Of a DNA stretch of 64,000 bases, positions 1-9,746 are shown one piece after another. The DNA is taken from NCBI GenBank assembly GCA_005843825.1, contig SZXX01000015.1, positions 1 through 64,000 of the forward strand. Direction: 5' to 3'. Origin of the DNA: Chlorobium sp. GTDB taxonomy: Bacteria; Bacteroidota; Chlorobiia; Chlorobiales; Chlorobiaceae. Below the pieces are notes generated by a model. The model was not told where the DNA came from, did not search any database, and saw nothing but the letters and a program-made list of their open reading frames with translations. A program made the translations under genes and the position numbers. Numbering within the stretch: position 1 is the stretch's first letter; every line of letters begins with the position of its first letter.

Positions 1-216
1 GGCGAAAAGATCAAGTTTTTTAACCTCTTCACCCTGAACATTAACGTTGCCTGTGAACCCGAGAATGTCTACCAGGCCTGCTCGGACTACTTCACGTCTT
101 ACAAGTTTTGCGGCAAAAGCAACATCGTTCAGAAGGTCTGTAAGTTCTCCGCTTGCGTCCGGAAAATACTTCTGCTGTTCGAGGATGTGGCGTTCAATAG
201 TAATCAAATTACTCAT
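1..216 (-). CDS. fbp: fructose-1,6-bisphosphatase class I, N-terminal part (runs off window edge)
   Basis: Minus-strand frame from ATG at 216 reads [72 protein letters not shown], matching the FBPase class I N-terminus. Confidence 0.85.
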   Translation of the reverse strand, partial: MSNLITIERHILEQQKYFPDASGELTDLLNDVAFAAKLVRREVVRAGLVDILGFTGNVNVQGEEVKKLDLFA

Positions 217-398
217 ACTCAGTGGTTCTGATTGTTAGTGTATGATTGTCCTGCTCTGCGGTTTACTTATACCTTAAAGGTATAATTTTTTCAGATTTTC
301 TTTCCTATTCAGAGCCCAGTTGAGTGTCCTGTTTTTGTTAAGAAAGGCCGAAGTGTTATATACATTGACATTTTTCATTAGTCCTCCTCTACATTTTC

Positions 399-2108
399 AT
401 GAAACGATACCGCTGGAATATTCTCTCCCCTGATGACACGGCTGTTCTGGCGCTTTCTGAGGCAATCAATGTCTCATTGCCTGTTTCCAGAGCACTCTTT
501 AACCGAGGTATTCAGACCTTTGATGATGCAAAGGAATTTTTCCGGTCCTCGATAGAAGATATTCCATCCCCGTTTCTATTGCAGGATATGCAGAAAGCGG
601 TTGAACGAGTTTGTCGCGCGATAAGCGGGCATGAAAAAATAATGCTTTATGGCGATTATGATGTTGATGGCACAACAGGGACTGCTCTTCTTTATCTTTT
701 TCTGAAAGAACAGGGTGCCGAAGTTTCCTATTATATCAATGATCGTTTTACAGAAGGTTACGGGTTATCGTCGGAAGGAATCGATTCAGCCGTTGAGCGA
801 GGTGTCTCACTTATCATTACCGTTGATTGCGGAATAAGGGAGAATGAAGAAATACGCCGCTGTGCCGGTTATGGTATTGACGTGATTGTTTGCGACCATC
901 ATGAACCCGAAGACCTGCCTCCTGCGTATGCCATTTTAAATCCGAAGGTTCCGGGTTCCACCTATCCTTTCAGGGAGTTATGCGGTTGCGGTGTGGCATT
1001 CAAGTTTATTCATGCAATTGCTGAGCATTTACATAGTGATCAGGAAAGCTGGCTGAAATATCTTGATTTTGTTGCAATTGCTACTGCGGCTGATATGGTT
1101 GTCCTGGAAAATGAAAACAGGACCTTTGTTCGTGAGGGGTTGCGGCGAATGAGAATAAATCCAAGGCGCTCCTTGATGGTGATGTTTTCACTCATGAAGG
1201 TTGCTCCGGCAGAGCTAGGCATGTTTCATATTGCATTTGGGATTGCTCCCCGTATCAATGCTGCAGGACGAATGCACTCTGCTCATCTTGCCGTTGAATG
1301 GCTGCTTTCGGATTCGTTACAAGATTCCGAAGAGCATGCACACGAGCTTGATCGCATGAATACACTTCGTCGGGAAACTGACGCCGATATTATGGTGAAG
1401 GCTGAAAAAATGCTTGCAGGTCATTTCGCATCATATTGTTCTTCAATTGTTCTCTATGATGAATCGTGGCATCTAGGCGTTCTTGGAATCGTGGCATCAA
1501 AAATGATTGACAAGCACTATTTGCCTACGGTAATTCTTGGGGGAATGAATGGCCTCATCAAGGGCTCTGTCCGGAGTGTTGAGGGGTTCAACATCTATGA
1601 GGCTCTGCAGGAGTGCAGTGAGTATCTTGAACAGTTCGGGGGGCACCAGCAGGCTGCGGGAATTACTCTTCTGCCTGAGAATTTTGCAGGATTCCGCAAA
1701 AGGTTTAATGAAGTCTGCAGCAATCTTCTTTCAATCGGACAACGTCAGAAAGAGCTTGTTGTTGATTCAAAACTTGCATTGGAGGATATCAAGGCTAATT
1801 TTATCAATGTGCTTGAGCAGTTTTCTCCTTACGGACATGGTAACCGCGAACCGCTGTTTCTTTCTGAGGAACTTGCTCTTTTCGGTCGTCCACAACTTCT
1901 TCGCCAGCGACATGTGAAGTTTTTTGTCAGGGATAAAAATGGCAGAACCTTCGAGGTTATAGGTTTTGATCGTCCCGACATCTATACAGAACTCACTGCA
2001 AAGTCCCGTCCGGTATTTTCCATGGTTTACTCAGTTGAAAAACGGATGTGGAATAATAAAGAGCAGTGGCAGATAAAACTAAGGGATCTTGAAGTCAGAA
2101 AGGGATAA
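399..2108 (+). CDS. recJ: single-stranded-DNA-specific exonuclease RecJ
   Basis: DHH motifs (YGDYDVDGTTGTALLY, DCGIRENEEI, VCDHHEP), DHHA1 segment FGGHQQAAGITL. Confidence 0.95.
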   Translation: MKRYRWNILSPDDTAVLALSEAINVSLPVSRALFNRGIQTFDDAKEFFRSSIEDIPSPFLLQDMQKAVERVCRAISGHEKIMLYGDYDVDGTTGTALLYLFLKEQGAEVSYYINDRFTEGYGLSSEGIDSAVERGVSLIITVDCGIRENEEIRRCAGYGIDVIVCDHHEPEDLPPAYAILNPKVPGSTYPFRELCGCGVAFKFIHAIAEHLHSDQESWLKYLDFVAIATAADMVVLENENRTFVREGLRRMRINPRRSLMVMFSLMKVAPAELGMFHIAFGIAPRINAAGRMHSAHLAVEWLLSDSLQDSEEHAHELDRMNTLRRETDADIMVKAEKMLAGHFASYCSSIVLYDESWHLGVLGIVASKMIDKHYLPTVILGGMNGLIKGSVRSVEGFNIYEALQECSEYLEQFGGHQQAAGITLLPENFAGFRKRFNEVCSNLLSIGQRQKELVVDSKLALEDIKANFINVLEQFSPYGHGNREPLFLSEELALFGRPQLLRQRHVKFFVRDKNGRTFEVIGFDRPDIYTELTAKSRPVFSMVYSVEKRMWNNKEQWQIKLRDLEVRKG

Positions 2109-2128
2109 AAAGCCTGAGGACTGCTTCT

Positions 2129-3025
2129 TTATGGCATTGTATCCGGCTCCGGCATTTTCTTTTCATGACTGATCCTGGTCAGAATACCCGCAAGTGATGA
2201 GAGAGCTGAAATGGCAAAGAATATCAGCGACAGTGCCACGCCGATACTTGTTTCAAGTTGTATTGATCCCAGAAGATAAAGGAAGGTTATTTCTCTCGCG
2301 CCGGCTCCTCCGATGGTGATCGGGATAATGGTGGCTATTGTTGATATCAGAAAAATCGCCAGATAGTCGATTATGTTGGCATGATGCGACATTGCTTTGA
2401 GTATGAAAAACACGGAAACAACCTGGGTTACCTGAACCAGCATTGATTCAATGGCAGTGATGGTGAACACACCAATGAACTGCTTATAGAACAGTTTGTT
2501 CAAGAGATATGCACAGGGGTATATTGCTGCGAGCAAAACCCATGAATACACTGCAAGGTGGGGAAATTTCGTAGCGAAACTGCTTGGCAGCAACAGCACA
2601 ATCGCAAGAAACACAAGCGCAAAGATTCCGCAGATCCTGTCCCACAACACAGCGTGAAAGACATTGATCATTTTCAGATCATGGTTTTTCTGCAGTACAT
2701 AAATTTTATAGCCATCCCCACCTATACCTCCCGGAAGGAACAGATTATAGAACATCCCGAGATAGTAGAGCTTGAGGTTGTACATGGCCGACAGCTCAAT
2801 ACCTATAGCTTTGAAAAAGCGGTTCAGGCGAATCGCATTGAAGATTTTGGAAATATTGAAAAACAGGAGGGCCAGCAGAAGGTACCAAAGGTTAGCCCCC
2901 TGTATGATTCCTGCAAGTTTTGATGTGTCAGTTTTTTTTAAAACCAGATAAAGGGCCAGAGCGGTGACAAAAAGCTGGAGAAGTGGCTTGATCAGCTTTT
3001 TCAGGCCTGTTTTAGTGTTTGTCAA
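2129..3025 (-). CDS. flippase-like / lysylphosphatidylglycerol synthase TM family (UPF0104) membrane protein
   Basis: Multi-TM protein with LFLPGGIGGDGYKIY and PITIGGAGAREITFLYLLG motifs; TTG start at 3025 preferred over the track ATG at 3094 because it limits overlap with the upstream gene. Confidence 0.75.
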   Translation of the reverse strand: MTNTKTGLKKLIKPLLQLFVTALALYLVLKKTDTSKLAGIIQGANLWYLLLALLFFNISKIFNAIRLNRFFKAIGIELSAMYNLKLYYLGMFYNLFLPGGIGGDGYKIYVLQKNHDLKMINVFHAVLWDRICGIFALVFLAIVLLLPSSFATKFPHLAVYSWVLLAAIYPCAYLLNKLFYKQFIGVFTITAIESMLVQVTQVVSVFFILKAMSHHANIIDYLAIFLISTIATIIPITIGGAGAREITFLYLLGSIQLETSIGVALSLIFFAISALSSLAGILTRISHEKKMPEPDTMP

Positions 3026-3947
3026 CGATCTTTTTAACGATATAGGGTTTCTTGTTTTGCGACTCGTAATAGGTCCGCATGATGAATTCGGCAATAAACC
3101 CTGTGGTAATGAGCTGAATGCCGATAAAGGTCAGAATTATGCCTAATGTGAGTAGTGGGCGGCCTCCGATATCGTTACCTAAAATTTTGACGGCGAGAAG
3201 ATAAAGGTTGAGGGCTACTCCTATAAACAAAGATATAAATCCAAGGCTTCCGAAAAGATGCATTGGCTTCTGACTGTATTTCTGGAAAAAAACCATGAAT
3301 AACAGGTCACTAAGCACCTTGAATGTACGACCGATTCCATATTTCGATTTTCCGAATATCCTTGGGTGATGCTGCACATCAACCTCTTCCATTCTGGCGC
3401 CATAGAGCTGAACGAGCACAGGTATAAAGCGGTGCAGCTCGCCGTAAAGCCCAAGATTTTTTGCAACATCCTTTTTAAATACCTTCAGTGTACAACCATA
3501 GTCGTGAATGTGCACATTGGTTAAATTTCGGATGATGGCATTGGCTATCTTGCTTGGGATTTTTCTCAAAATCATTCCATCCTGTCGTCCTGCCCGCCTT
3601 CCTGCCACCACATCAAGATCGTGGTCATAAAGGTACTGCATCATCATAGGAATATCCGACGGGTCATTCTGCAGGTCGCCATCTATGGTGGCTATCAGTT
3701 CTCCTTGCGCGTGATCGATGCCGGCAGCCATTGCGGTTGTCTGCCCGTAATTTTTGTTCAGGACAACCAGATGTGAGTTGGCTGGAGCGTATTTCTGAAT
3801 TTCAGCTACGGTGTCATCGGTTGAACCATCGTCCACCAGAACGATCTCATGCTCAACAGCCGCGAGTGACGAAGCGAGAGCAGCAAACAATGGCTTGATG
3901 TTTTCAGCCTCATTCATGACAGGTATGACGACTGAAAGCTTCATCAT
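3012..3947 (-). CDS. glycosyltransferase family 2, dolichyl-phosphate mannosyltransferase/ArnC-like, with C-terminal TM helices
   Basis: LSVVIPVMNEAENIKPLF, LVDDGSTDDT, DGDLQNDPSDIP motifs. Confidence 0.9.
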   Translation of the reverse strand: MMKLSVVIPVMNEAENIKPLFAALASSLAAVEHEIVLVDDGSTDDTVAEIQKYAPANSHLVVLNKNYGQTTAMAAGIDHAQGELIATIDGDLQNDPSDIPMMMQYLYDHDLDVVAGRRAGRQDGMILRKIPSKIANAIIRNLTNVHIHDYGCTLKVFKKDVAKNLGLYGELHRFIPVLVQLYGARMEEVDVQHHPRIFGKSKYGIGRTFKVLSDLLFMVFFQKYSQKPMHLFGSLGFISLFIGVALNLYLLAVKILGNDIGGRPLLTLGIILTFIGIQLITTGFIAEFIMRTYYESQNKKPYIVKKIVDKH

Positions 3948-3954
3948 AGTTGTT

Positions 3955-5505
3955 TCATTGTTTCAGTTTTGCCAGCACAATACCGTATTTGCTATAGAGC
4001 AAAGAAGTATTTTGAAGATTTTTGAGCTCTTTTACTGTTGTCAACACAATTTCGCCCCGCTTCGGGGTACGTATTTCAGCAAGAGATTCAGAATATACAA
4101 AAAAAGAGGGGTTATAGACTTCCCACATCACGGTTTTAAAACCCTCTTTTTTAGCCAGAAGTGCGGCTTCTTTCACTGGTTTCTGCAGCAGATTTCCCGC
4201 TAGGGGCATGAGGTAGATATTGATGAGAAGAGCAAATACCACTCCTGTTGTTAACAGTTTACCGGCAGCGGAAACACGAGGTATGAATTGAATGGCTGCG
4301 ATACAGAGTATTGTGGCCATAATGATAAGAGTATGATGCTGCCCTGTAAGTTCGATTCCTCCAGTAAGGATTGCTTTGATAAAGTCATCATCAATTTTCT
4401 GCAACGCAATCGGCAGGAGATAAGGGAGGCTGGCAAGGAGAGCAAGCAGAAGCATAGGCAATGCCGCAAAACGTTCAGAATGCTTGCTGAGCGGCAGTGC
4501 TCTTGCCATGAGAATAAAAAGAGGCGTATAGCCGTAGATGGTGTAGTGCGGCAGCTTTGTGCCTGATAGGGAGAAAAATACAAACACAAAAACGAACCAG
4601 ATCAATAGAAACCGGTTAGTGCGGTCGCGAAGTAATGTTTTAATATTGAACATAACGGTAAACAGAAGGCCTGTAAACGGCATCATCCCAACAATAATAA
4701 CCGGAATGTAATAGAGAACGGAACCTGAGTGGCCTTCAAATGAGGTGTTAAAACGGCTCAGGTTGTGTTTGAAAAAAAAGCCTTCAATAAAAGCCATGCC
4801 CTGATCCCTGTATTCAAGCAGATACCAAGGCAATGCAATGGAGACGAAAAGCAATATTCCAACAGGATTAAAGATCATACGGATCCATTTTTTAAATAAT
4901 CCCTCCTCAATGGCGAACAAAAAAGAAACGGCAGCGGGTATAAGTATAGCTATCGGTCCCTTGGTGAGCATCCCGAAGCCTGCTGCGGTAAAAGCGAGAT
5001 AGAGTGAACGTTTTGAGCCCGTTTTGAAATGGTTGAGCAGGGAAAACATTGTTATCGCAAGGAGGCAGTTCAGCAATCCATCGGCTATGGCCGCTTTTGC
5101 GATTACAACTACCTGAAGCGACAGCACCATCATCGCGGCAGCTAGAAATGCCTGACGGTTGCCGGATTCTTTTCTAACAAAAAGAAAAATCGAGGCAGCC
5201 CAGGCTGTTCCGGCCAGCGCAGAGGGGAGTCTGAATGCAAACTCATTGATACCGAAAAACTTGACCGATAGCAGCTGAAACCAGTAAATAAGGATTGGTT
5301 TATCAAACCGGGGAGCACCATTCAGATAGGTTGTCAGATAATTCTTACTGATCATCATTTCCCGTGTCGCCTCGCTGAAAGCCCCTTCGTCGACATCAAA
5401 GAGCGGTGCGGATCCAAGACCTAAAAAGAAACTGGTGAGGATAAGAACTCCGAGTGCAGCCAGAAACCATGCGGTTTCAGATTTTCCGGGATGCTGAGAC
5501 ATCAA
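3955..5505 (-). CDS. glycosyltransferase family 39 (ArnT/PMT-like) membrane protein
   Basis: N-terminal FDVDEGAFSEATREMM, FDKPILIYWFQ, multi-TM; typical of ArnT-like glycosyltransferases. Confidence 0.85.
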   Translation of the reverse strand: MMSQHPGKSETAWFLAALGVLILTSFFLGLGSAPLFDVDEGAFSEATREMMISKNYLTTYLNGAPRFDKPILIYWFQLLSVKFFGINEFAFRLPSALAGTAWAASIFLFVRKESGNRQAFLAAAMMVLSLQVVVIAKAAIADGLLNCLLAITMFSLLNHFKTGSKRSLYLAFTAAGFGMLTKGPIAILIPAAVSFLFAIEEGLFKKWIRMIFNPVGILLFVSIALPWYLLEYRDQGMAFIEGFFFKHNLSRFNTSFEGHSGSVLYYIPVIIVGMMPFTGLLFTVMFNIKTLLRDRTNRFLLIWFVFVFVFFSLSGTKLPHYTIYGYTPLFILMARALPLSKHSERFAALPMLLLALLASLPYLLPIALQKIDDDFIKAILTGGIELTGQHHTLIIMATILCIAAIQFIPRVSAAGKLLTTGVVFALLINIYLMPLAGNLLQKPVKEAALLAKKEGFKTVMWEVYNPSFFVYSESLAEIRTPKRGEIVLTTVKELKNLQNTSLLYSKYGIVLAKLKQ

Positions 5506-6100
5506 GTTTTGTTTTGAAATACAGGTTATAGAGCAGAATTGAGGAAACGATCCCTAACCATGAGCCGGCAATGACATCGCTGATATAGTGCTGTGTAAGG
5601 AGAATGCGGCTGAATGCAATCAGTGCCCCTGAAAAAAGGAAGAGGATGCGCCATCTGGGATAAAGAGTTGCAAGGACTATTGCAGCACTGAAAGCCGTTG
5701 CCGCATGGCCGGAGGGAAATGAAGTCCATTCATACTCATAATGGAAAGAGTTGAATCCATAAAGTTGTTCACTGAAATATATGGTCGGCCTTGCTCGACC
5801 TGCAAAATATTTGATAATATCCGCACCCACTCCCGAAACTGCCACGGAAAGGGAGAGAAAAAGGCCCGAATATGCTCTTCCGGGGTTTGATTTTCGAAAA
5901 GCAGCAAAAAGGAGCACGCCCGCAATGAGATACCATTGTGATTCACCAAAATCCGTGATGAAGTTGAACACATCATTAACCAATTTGCTATTGAGAGTAT
6001 GGAACCATAATGCGGCACGAATATCAATAAAGATATAACTGAGGACGCAGAGCAGAATAACCGCCGTAAAGGCCATACTCCATTTGTAAGCTCTGTTCAT
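5477..6100 (-). CDS. PAP2-family phosphatase (lipid phosphatase)
   Basis: KYFAGRARP, SFPSGHAATAFS, SRILLTQHYISDVIAG = PAP2 signature motifs. Confidence 0.9.
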   Translation of the reverse strand: MNRAYKWSMAFTAVILLCVLSYIFIDIRAALWFHTLNSKLVNDVFNFITDFGESQWYLIAGVLLFAAFRKSNPGRAYSGLFLSLSVAVSGVGADIIKYFAGRARPTIYFSEQLYGFNSFHYEYEWTSFPSGHAATAFSAAIVLATLYPRWRILFLFSGALIAFSRILLTQHYISDVIAGSWLGIVSSILLYNLYFKTKLDVSASRKI

Positions 6101-6430
6101 GAGGGTAATAATGCTTTTTTTAACTCAGTAAGCGATTGATTGCAAAAATACATTAAATTTTGAATGCGTATATGCATATAAGTAAAGATGATAATAATGA
6201 AGCCTGAACGAACGGTTATGCCCGATAAAATCACCGGGTAGTTGGTTTTGTTTCCCGGTACGATCATTGCCTTCTTGAAATTCTTTGGAGTCTCTCGTTC
6301 TTGTCAAGGCTTTTCGTTTTCATGCCAAACACTGGATTATTGTAAATGGCAAAAAAACTGTAGTATTTGATTCAATTGCTGTTCTCAAGGTAGCATATTG
6401 AACTGTAGTAACGGAAAGTGTTGTTAACTC

Positions 6431-6466
6431 ACTTGCAGAACTTGCAGAACTTGCAGAACTTGCCGC
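6431..6466 (+). repeat. 9-bp tandem repeat (ACTTGCAGA x3 plus one degenerate unit)
   Basis: acttgcaga acttgcaga acttgcaga acttgccgc read directly. Confidence 0.9.
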
Positions 6467-6515
6467 ACTGCCGTCAATTATGGTAACGACAACCCGGGTT
6501 TATACGCCCTATCTT

Positions 6516-7454
6516 ATGAGTAATACAACGTCAGGAGCTTGTACGCATGATGCACATGACCATCATCACGATCATCATCATGGCCACCATCACCATCATG
6601 CCTCAGGAAACATCAAACTTGCTTTTTTTCTTAATCTTGGATTTGCCTCGATTGAAATTATTGGAGGAGTTTTAACCGGGAGTACGGCAATCCTTGCCAA
6701 TGCAGTTCATGATCTTGGAGACTCGTTTGCTTTGGGTCAGGCATGGTATTTTGAAAAGGTTTCTCTTGGTAAAAGCAATCCGCGGTATTCTTACGGCTAT
6801 AAACGTTTCTCCCTTCTTGGTGCGCTTATCAGTACGGTGGTGCTCCTCACCAGCTCGCTTGTTATCCTTGCCCAGGCCATACCCCGTATTTTTGAAGCGC
6901 ATCATCCCGATGCTGGCGGTATGATTCTGCTTGCTGTTGTTGGAGTTAGCGTCAACGGTTTTGCGATGACAAGACTTTCAAAAGACAAGGGTATGAATTC
7001 ACGCGTTGTTGCCCTGCATTTGCTGGAAGATGTGCTTGGATGGGTTGCAGTACTTGTGGTTGCCGTTATTCTGTATTTTTTTGATGTTCCAGTGCTCGAT
7101 CCGGTTCTTGCCGTTTTGATTACCCTCTATATTCTTGGAGGAGTCATAAAAAATCTCAGGGCAATGCTGCCTGTTTTTCTCCAGGCAGTTCCACCGGAAC
7201 TTGACCTTGCTGTTATTACCCGGGAAATCGAGCATCTGCAGCATATTCATGCGGTGCATCATGCTCATATATGGTCGCTTGATGGCGAGCATTCTGTTTT
7301 TACAGCGCACCTTGAACTAAATACTTTGCTTGACGTTGAAGCCTATATGCAGCTCAAGGAAGAGATCAGAATACTTGTTGAACGTCACGGACTTTATCAC
7401 TCAACTGTTGAAGTTGAGTATCCTGGAGAAGCCTGTAGAAATACGATTTCATAA
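6516..7454 (+). CDS. cation diffusion facilitator (CDF/ZitB-like) metal transporter with His-rich N-terminus
   Basis: HDHHHDHHHGHHHHH N-terminus; LTGSTAILANAVHDLGDSFALG; HHAHIWSLDGEHSVFTAHLEL C-terminal domain. Start at 6480 or 6516. Confidence 0.9.
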   Translation: MSNTTSGACTHDAHDHHHDHHHGHHHHHASGNIKLAFFLNLGFASIEIIGGVLTGSTAILANAVHDLGDSFALGQAWYFEKVSLGKSNPRYSYGYKRFSLLGALISTVVLLTSSLVILAQAIPRIFEAHHPDAGGMILLAVVGVSVNGFAMTRLSKDKGMNSRVVALHLLEDVLGWVAVLVVAVILYFFDVPVLDPVLAVLITLYILGGVIKNLRAMLPVFLQAVPPELDLAVITREIEHLQHIHAVHHAHIWSLDGEHSVFTAHLELNTLLDVEAYMQLKEEIRILVERHGLYHSTVEVEYPGEACRNTIS

Positions 7455-7474
7455 TCTTAAAAACCCTAACAGCC

Positions 7475-7993
7475 ATGATAAAAAAACTTTGTGTGCTTGT
7501 CATTATGCTCCTCGCCGGATGTATGGGTATTCCCCGCGGGGTTACGGTCGTTGATAATTTTTCTCTTGATCGTTTTCTGGGAACATGGTATGAGGTTGCC
7601 CGCATTGATACCTCATTTGAAAAAGATCTGGAACAGGTATCAGCCTTATATACACTTGCTGAAGACGGGAGTGTGAAGGTATTGAACAAAGGGTATGACA
7701 GAAAAAAAAGAGAGGTGCAAACTATTGAGGGCCGTGGGGTTTTTGTTGGAGATACCCATAAAGGAGCGTTGAAGGTATCGTTTTTCGGCCCTTTTTATGC
7801 CAGTTACAACATCATTGCGCTCGATAAGGCTGGTTACCGCTGGGCAATGGTGTGTGGCCGTGATCCCGCATATTTCTGGATTCTGTCAAAAGATCCTGAA
7901 ATGGAGCCTAAGCTTTTAAGAGAATTGGTCATACGAGCAAAATCATTGGGCTTTGACACTGATCATCTCCACTATTTTGGAAAACATCCTTGA
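7475..7993 (+). CDS. blc: bacterial lipocalin (Blc-like lipoprotein)
   Basis: Lipobox-like LLAGCMG, LDRFLGTWYEVARIDTSFEKDLEQVSA, YRWAMVCGRDPAYFWILSKDP. Confidence 0.9.
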   Translation: MIKKLCVLVIMLLAGCMGIPRGVTVVDNFSLDRFLGTWYEVARIDTSFEKDLEQVSALYTLAEDGSVKVLNKGYDRKKREVQTIEGRGVFVGDTHKGALKVSFFGPFYASYNIIALDKAGYRWAMVCGRDPAYFWILSKDPEMEPKLLRELVIRAKSLGFDTDHLHYFGKHP

Positions 7994-8018
7994 CCCGGAT
8001 GTCTGGATGGAGACGGAT

Positions 8019-9746
8019 TTAAATCAGAGTCTCTGCCGCCTCATGCTGTAGTGACCACATCCGTTTGTAGAGTCCGTCTTTTTCCATCAGCTCATGGTGC
8101 CGGCCCTCTTCTGTTATGGCTCCTTTGTCGAGTACAAGGATGTTGTCATATTGCTCCATTGCTTTCAACCGGTGTGTGATGGTAATGAGGGTTTTGCCGG
8201 TGGAAATGGTCTTAAGGGTTTCAGTCACCTCTTTTTCAGTCACTCCGTCAAGGTTTGCCGTCGCTTCATCAAGTATTATTATTGGAGCGTTTTGCAGCAG
8301 AATACGCGCAATGGCTATTCTCTGCCTCTCACCTCCACTGAGTTTCATGCCGTGCTGGCCGGTCCAGTCATCAAGTTTTGAGGTAAAGTGGGCAAGGCCG
8401 GCCGCAGAAAGCGCTTTTTTAAGTTCATCATCCGACCCGCCAGGTTTAGCAAGTATCAGGTTTTCCCGGATTGTCTCTGCGAAAAGGTATGTTCGCTGCG
8501 AGACCAGTGAAATATTGCGCCGCAGCTCTTCCGGGTCAAAAAGGTTGATGTTGTGACCACCGAGCGTAATCTGCCCCTTTGAACAGTTCCAGAACCGCAT
8601 AAAGAGGGCTGTTAACGTTGATTTCCCGGCCCCGCTCGGTCCGACAAGGGCAACGTGTTGGCCGGTATGTATGGAAAAAGATATGCTGTCAAGTGTTTTC
8701 GAGCTGCTTTCAGGATACCTGAAACTGAGATTTTCTACGCTGATGTCATGGTTCGACGGCAAAGGCAGTGGGGTGGCAGGTGCCACTGTTTCCGGCTTTG
8801 CATCAAGTATTTCAAAAAGGCGTTCCCCGGCATGTTTGTCTGCTTCGAGGTGCTTGACGGTGGCTGGCAGAGGAAGAAATGGTTCAAACGATGCTATGAC
8901 GGCCAGCGTTATGACTGCCAGTGAAATTCCGTTTACACCTCCGGTTGAAACGGTTGGTATAAGTGCCCATAAAATGGATATGACAGCCGCGTTCATAAGA
9001 AGCCCGGTGAGTGAATCGTGCATCCCCTCTATCAATGCATTTTTTCTCTGGAGCTCAAGTTTGCTTTTTTCTGCAGAGCGCATATGTTCGAGGTGTTCCG
9101 GAAGTTTTCCGTACACCTGGAGTTCACCGATTCCCTGAAAGAGATCGAGGGCAAGAACCTGCTGAACGGTTTTATGCTTCATGATTCCTACCTGTATCCC
9201 CCGGCTTAACAGAGTGCTGAAGAGAGGTACTCCAATGCCTGCAAGAATATGGAAAAGGAGGATGAGGAGTGCAGCCTCTATTGAGTATACTCCGAGCAGA
9301 AACCACATCAAAGCACTCACAAGTATAGCTGTCAGTGGCGGTGCGAGAACTCTTGTGTATATATTTTCAAGGCTTTGAATGTCATCGACAATACGCTGCA
9401 GCAGGTCACCGCTTTTGAAGTGCATGAGGCGTGCTGGTGCAAGTGGTTCGATGGCGTCATAAAACCATAAGCGCAGTTTTGTCAGAATCTTGAAAGTGAT
9501 GTTATGGGATATCAGACGTTCAATATACCGTAACACTCCCCGGGCCAGGCCGAAAACTCTTACGCCCGCAATGCTGAGCTCCAGGGCTGCCATAGGCGGC
9601 TGTGAAGCCGCTTTCGCGATGATATAGGCTGAAGTCATCAGAAGTCCAATACCGCTTCCTGTTGTGGCAAATCCGATGATAGCCGCAAGCGCCATCCACC
9701 AGAAATATGGCTTGACGAGTGACGTTAATCTGAAAAATATTCTCAT
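8019..9746 (-). CDS. cydC: thiol reductant ABC exporter subunit CydC-like
   Basis: ABC TM + NBD (GPSGAGKST, LSGGERQRIAIARI); located directly after cydD-like gene; start placed at MRIFFRLTSLVKPYFWW (9746), track ORF starts at 9824. Confidence 0.8.
   Translation of the reverse strand: MRIFFRLTSLVKPYFWWMALAAIIGFATTGSGIGLLMTSAYIIAKAASQPPMAALELSIAGVRVFGLARGVLRYIERLISHNITFKILTKLRLWFYDAIEPLAPARLMHFKSGDLLQRIVDDIQSLENIYTRVLAPPLTAILVSALMWFLLGVYSIEAALLILLFHILAGIGVPLFSTLLSRGIQVGIMKHKTVQQVLALDLFQGIGELQVYGKLPEHLEHMRSAEKSKLELQRKNALIEGMHDSLTGLLMNAAVISILWALIPTVSTGGVNGISLAVITLAVIASFEPFLPLPATVKHLEADKHAGERLFEILDAKPETVAPATPLPLPSNHDISVENLSFRYPESSSKTLDSISFSIHTGQHVALVGPSGAGKSTLTALFMRFWNCSKGQITLGGHNINLFDPEELRRNISLVSQRTYLFAETIRENLILAKPGGSDDELKKALSAAGLAHFTSKLDDWTGQHGMKLSGGERQRIAIARILLQNAPIIILDEATANLDGVTEKEVTETLKTISTGKTLITITHRLKAMEQYDNILVLDKGAITEEGRHHELMEKDGLYKRMWSLQHEAAETLI

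Noticed and set aside
1549-1917. 122-aa ORF overlapping recJ in another frame
   Set aside because: Overlaps a conserved recJ region and has no domain signature.
6125-6307. 60-aa minus-strand ORF between PAP2 and the CDF transporter
   Set aside because: No recognisable domain, low-complexity composition, no convincing start context; probably intergenic.
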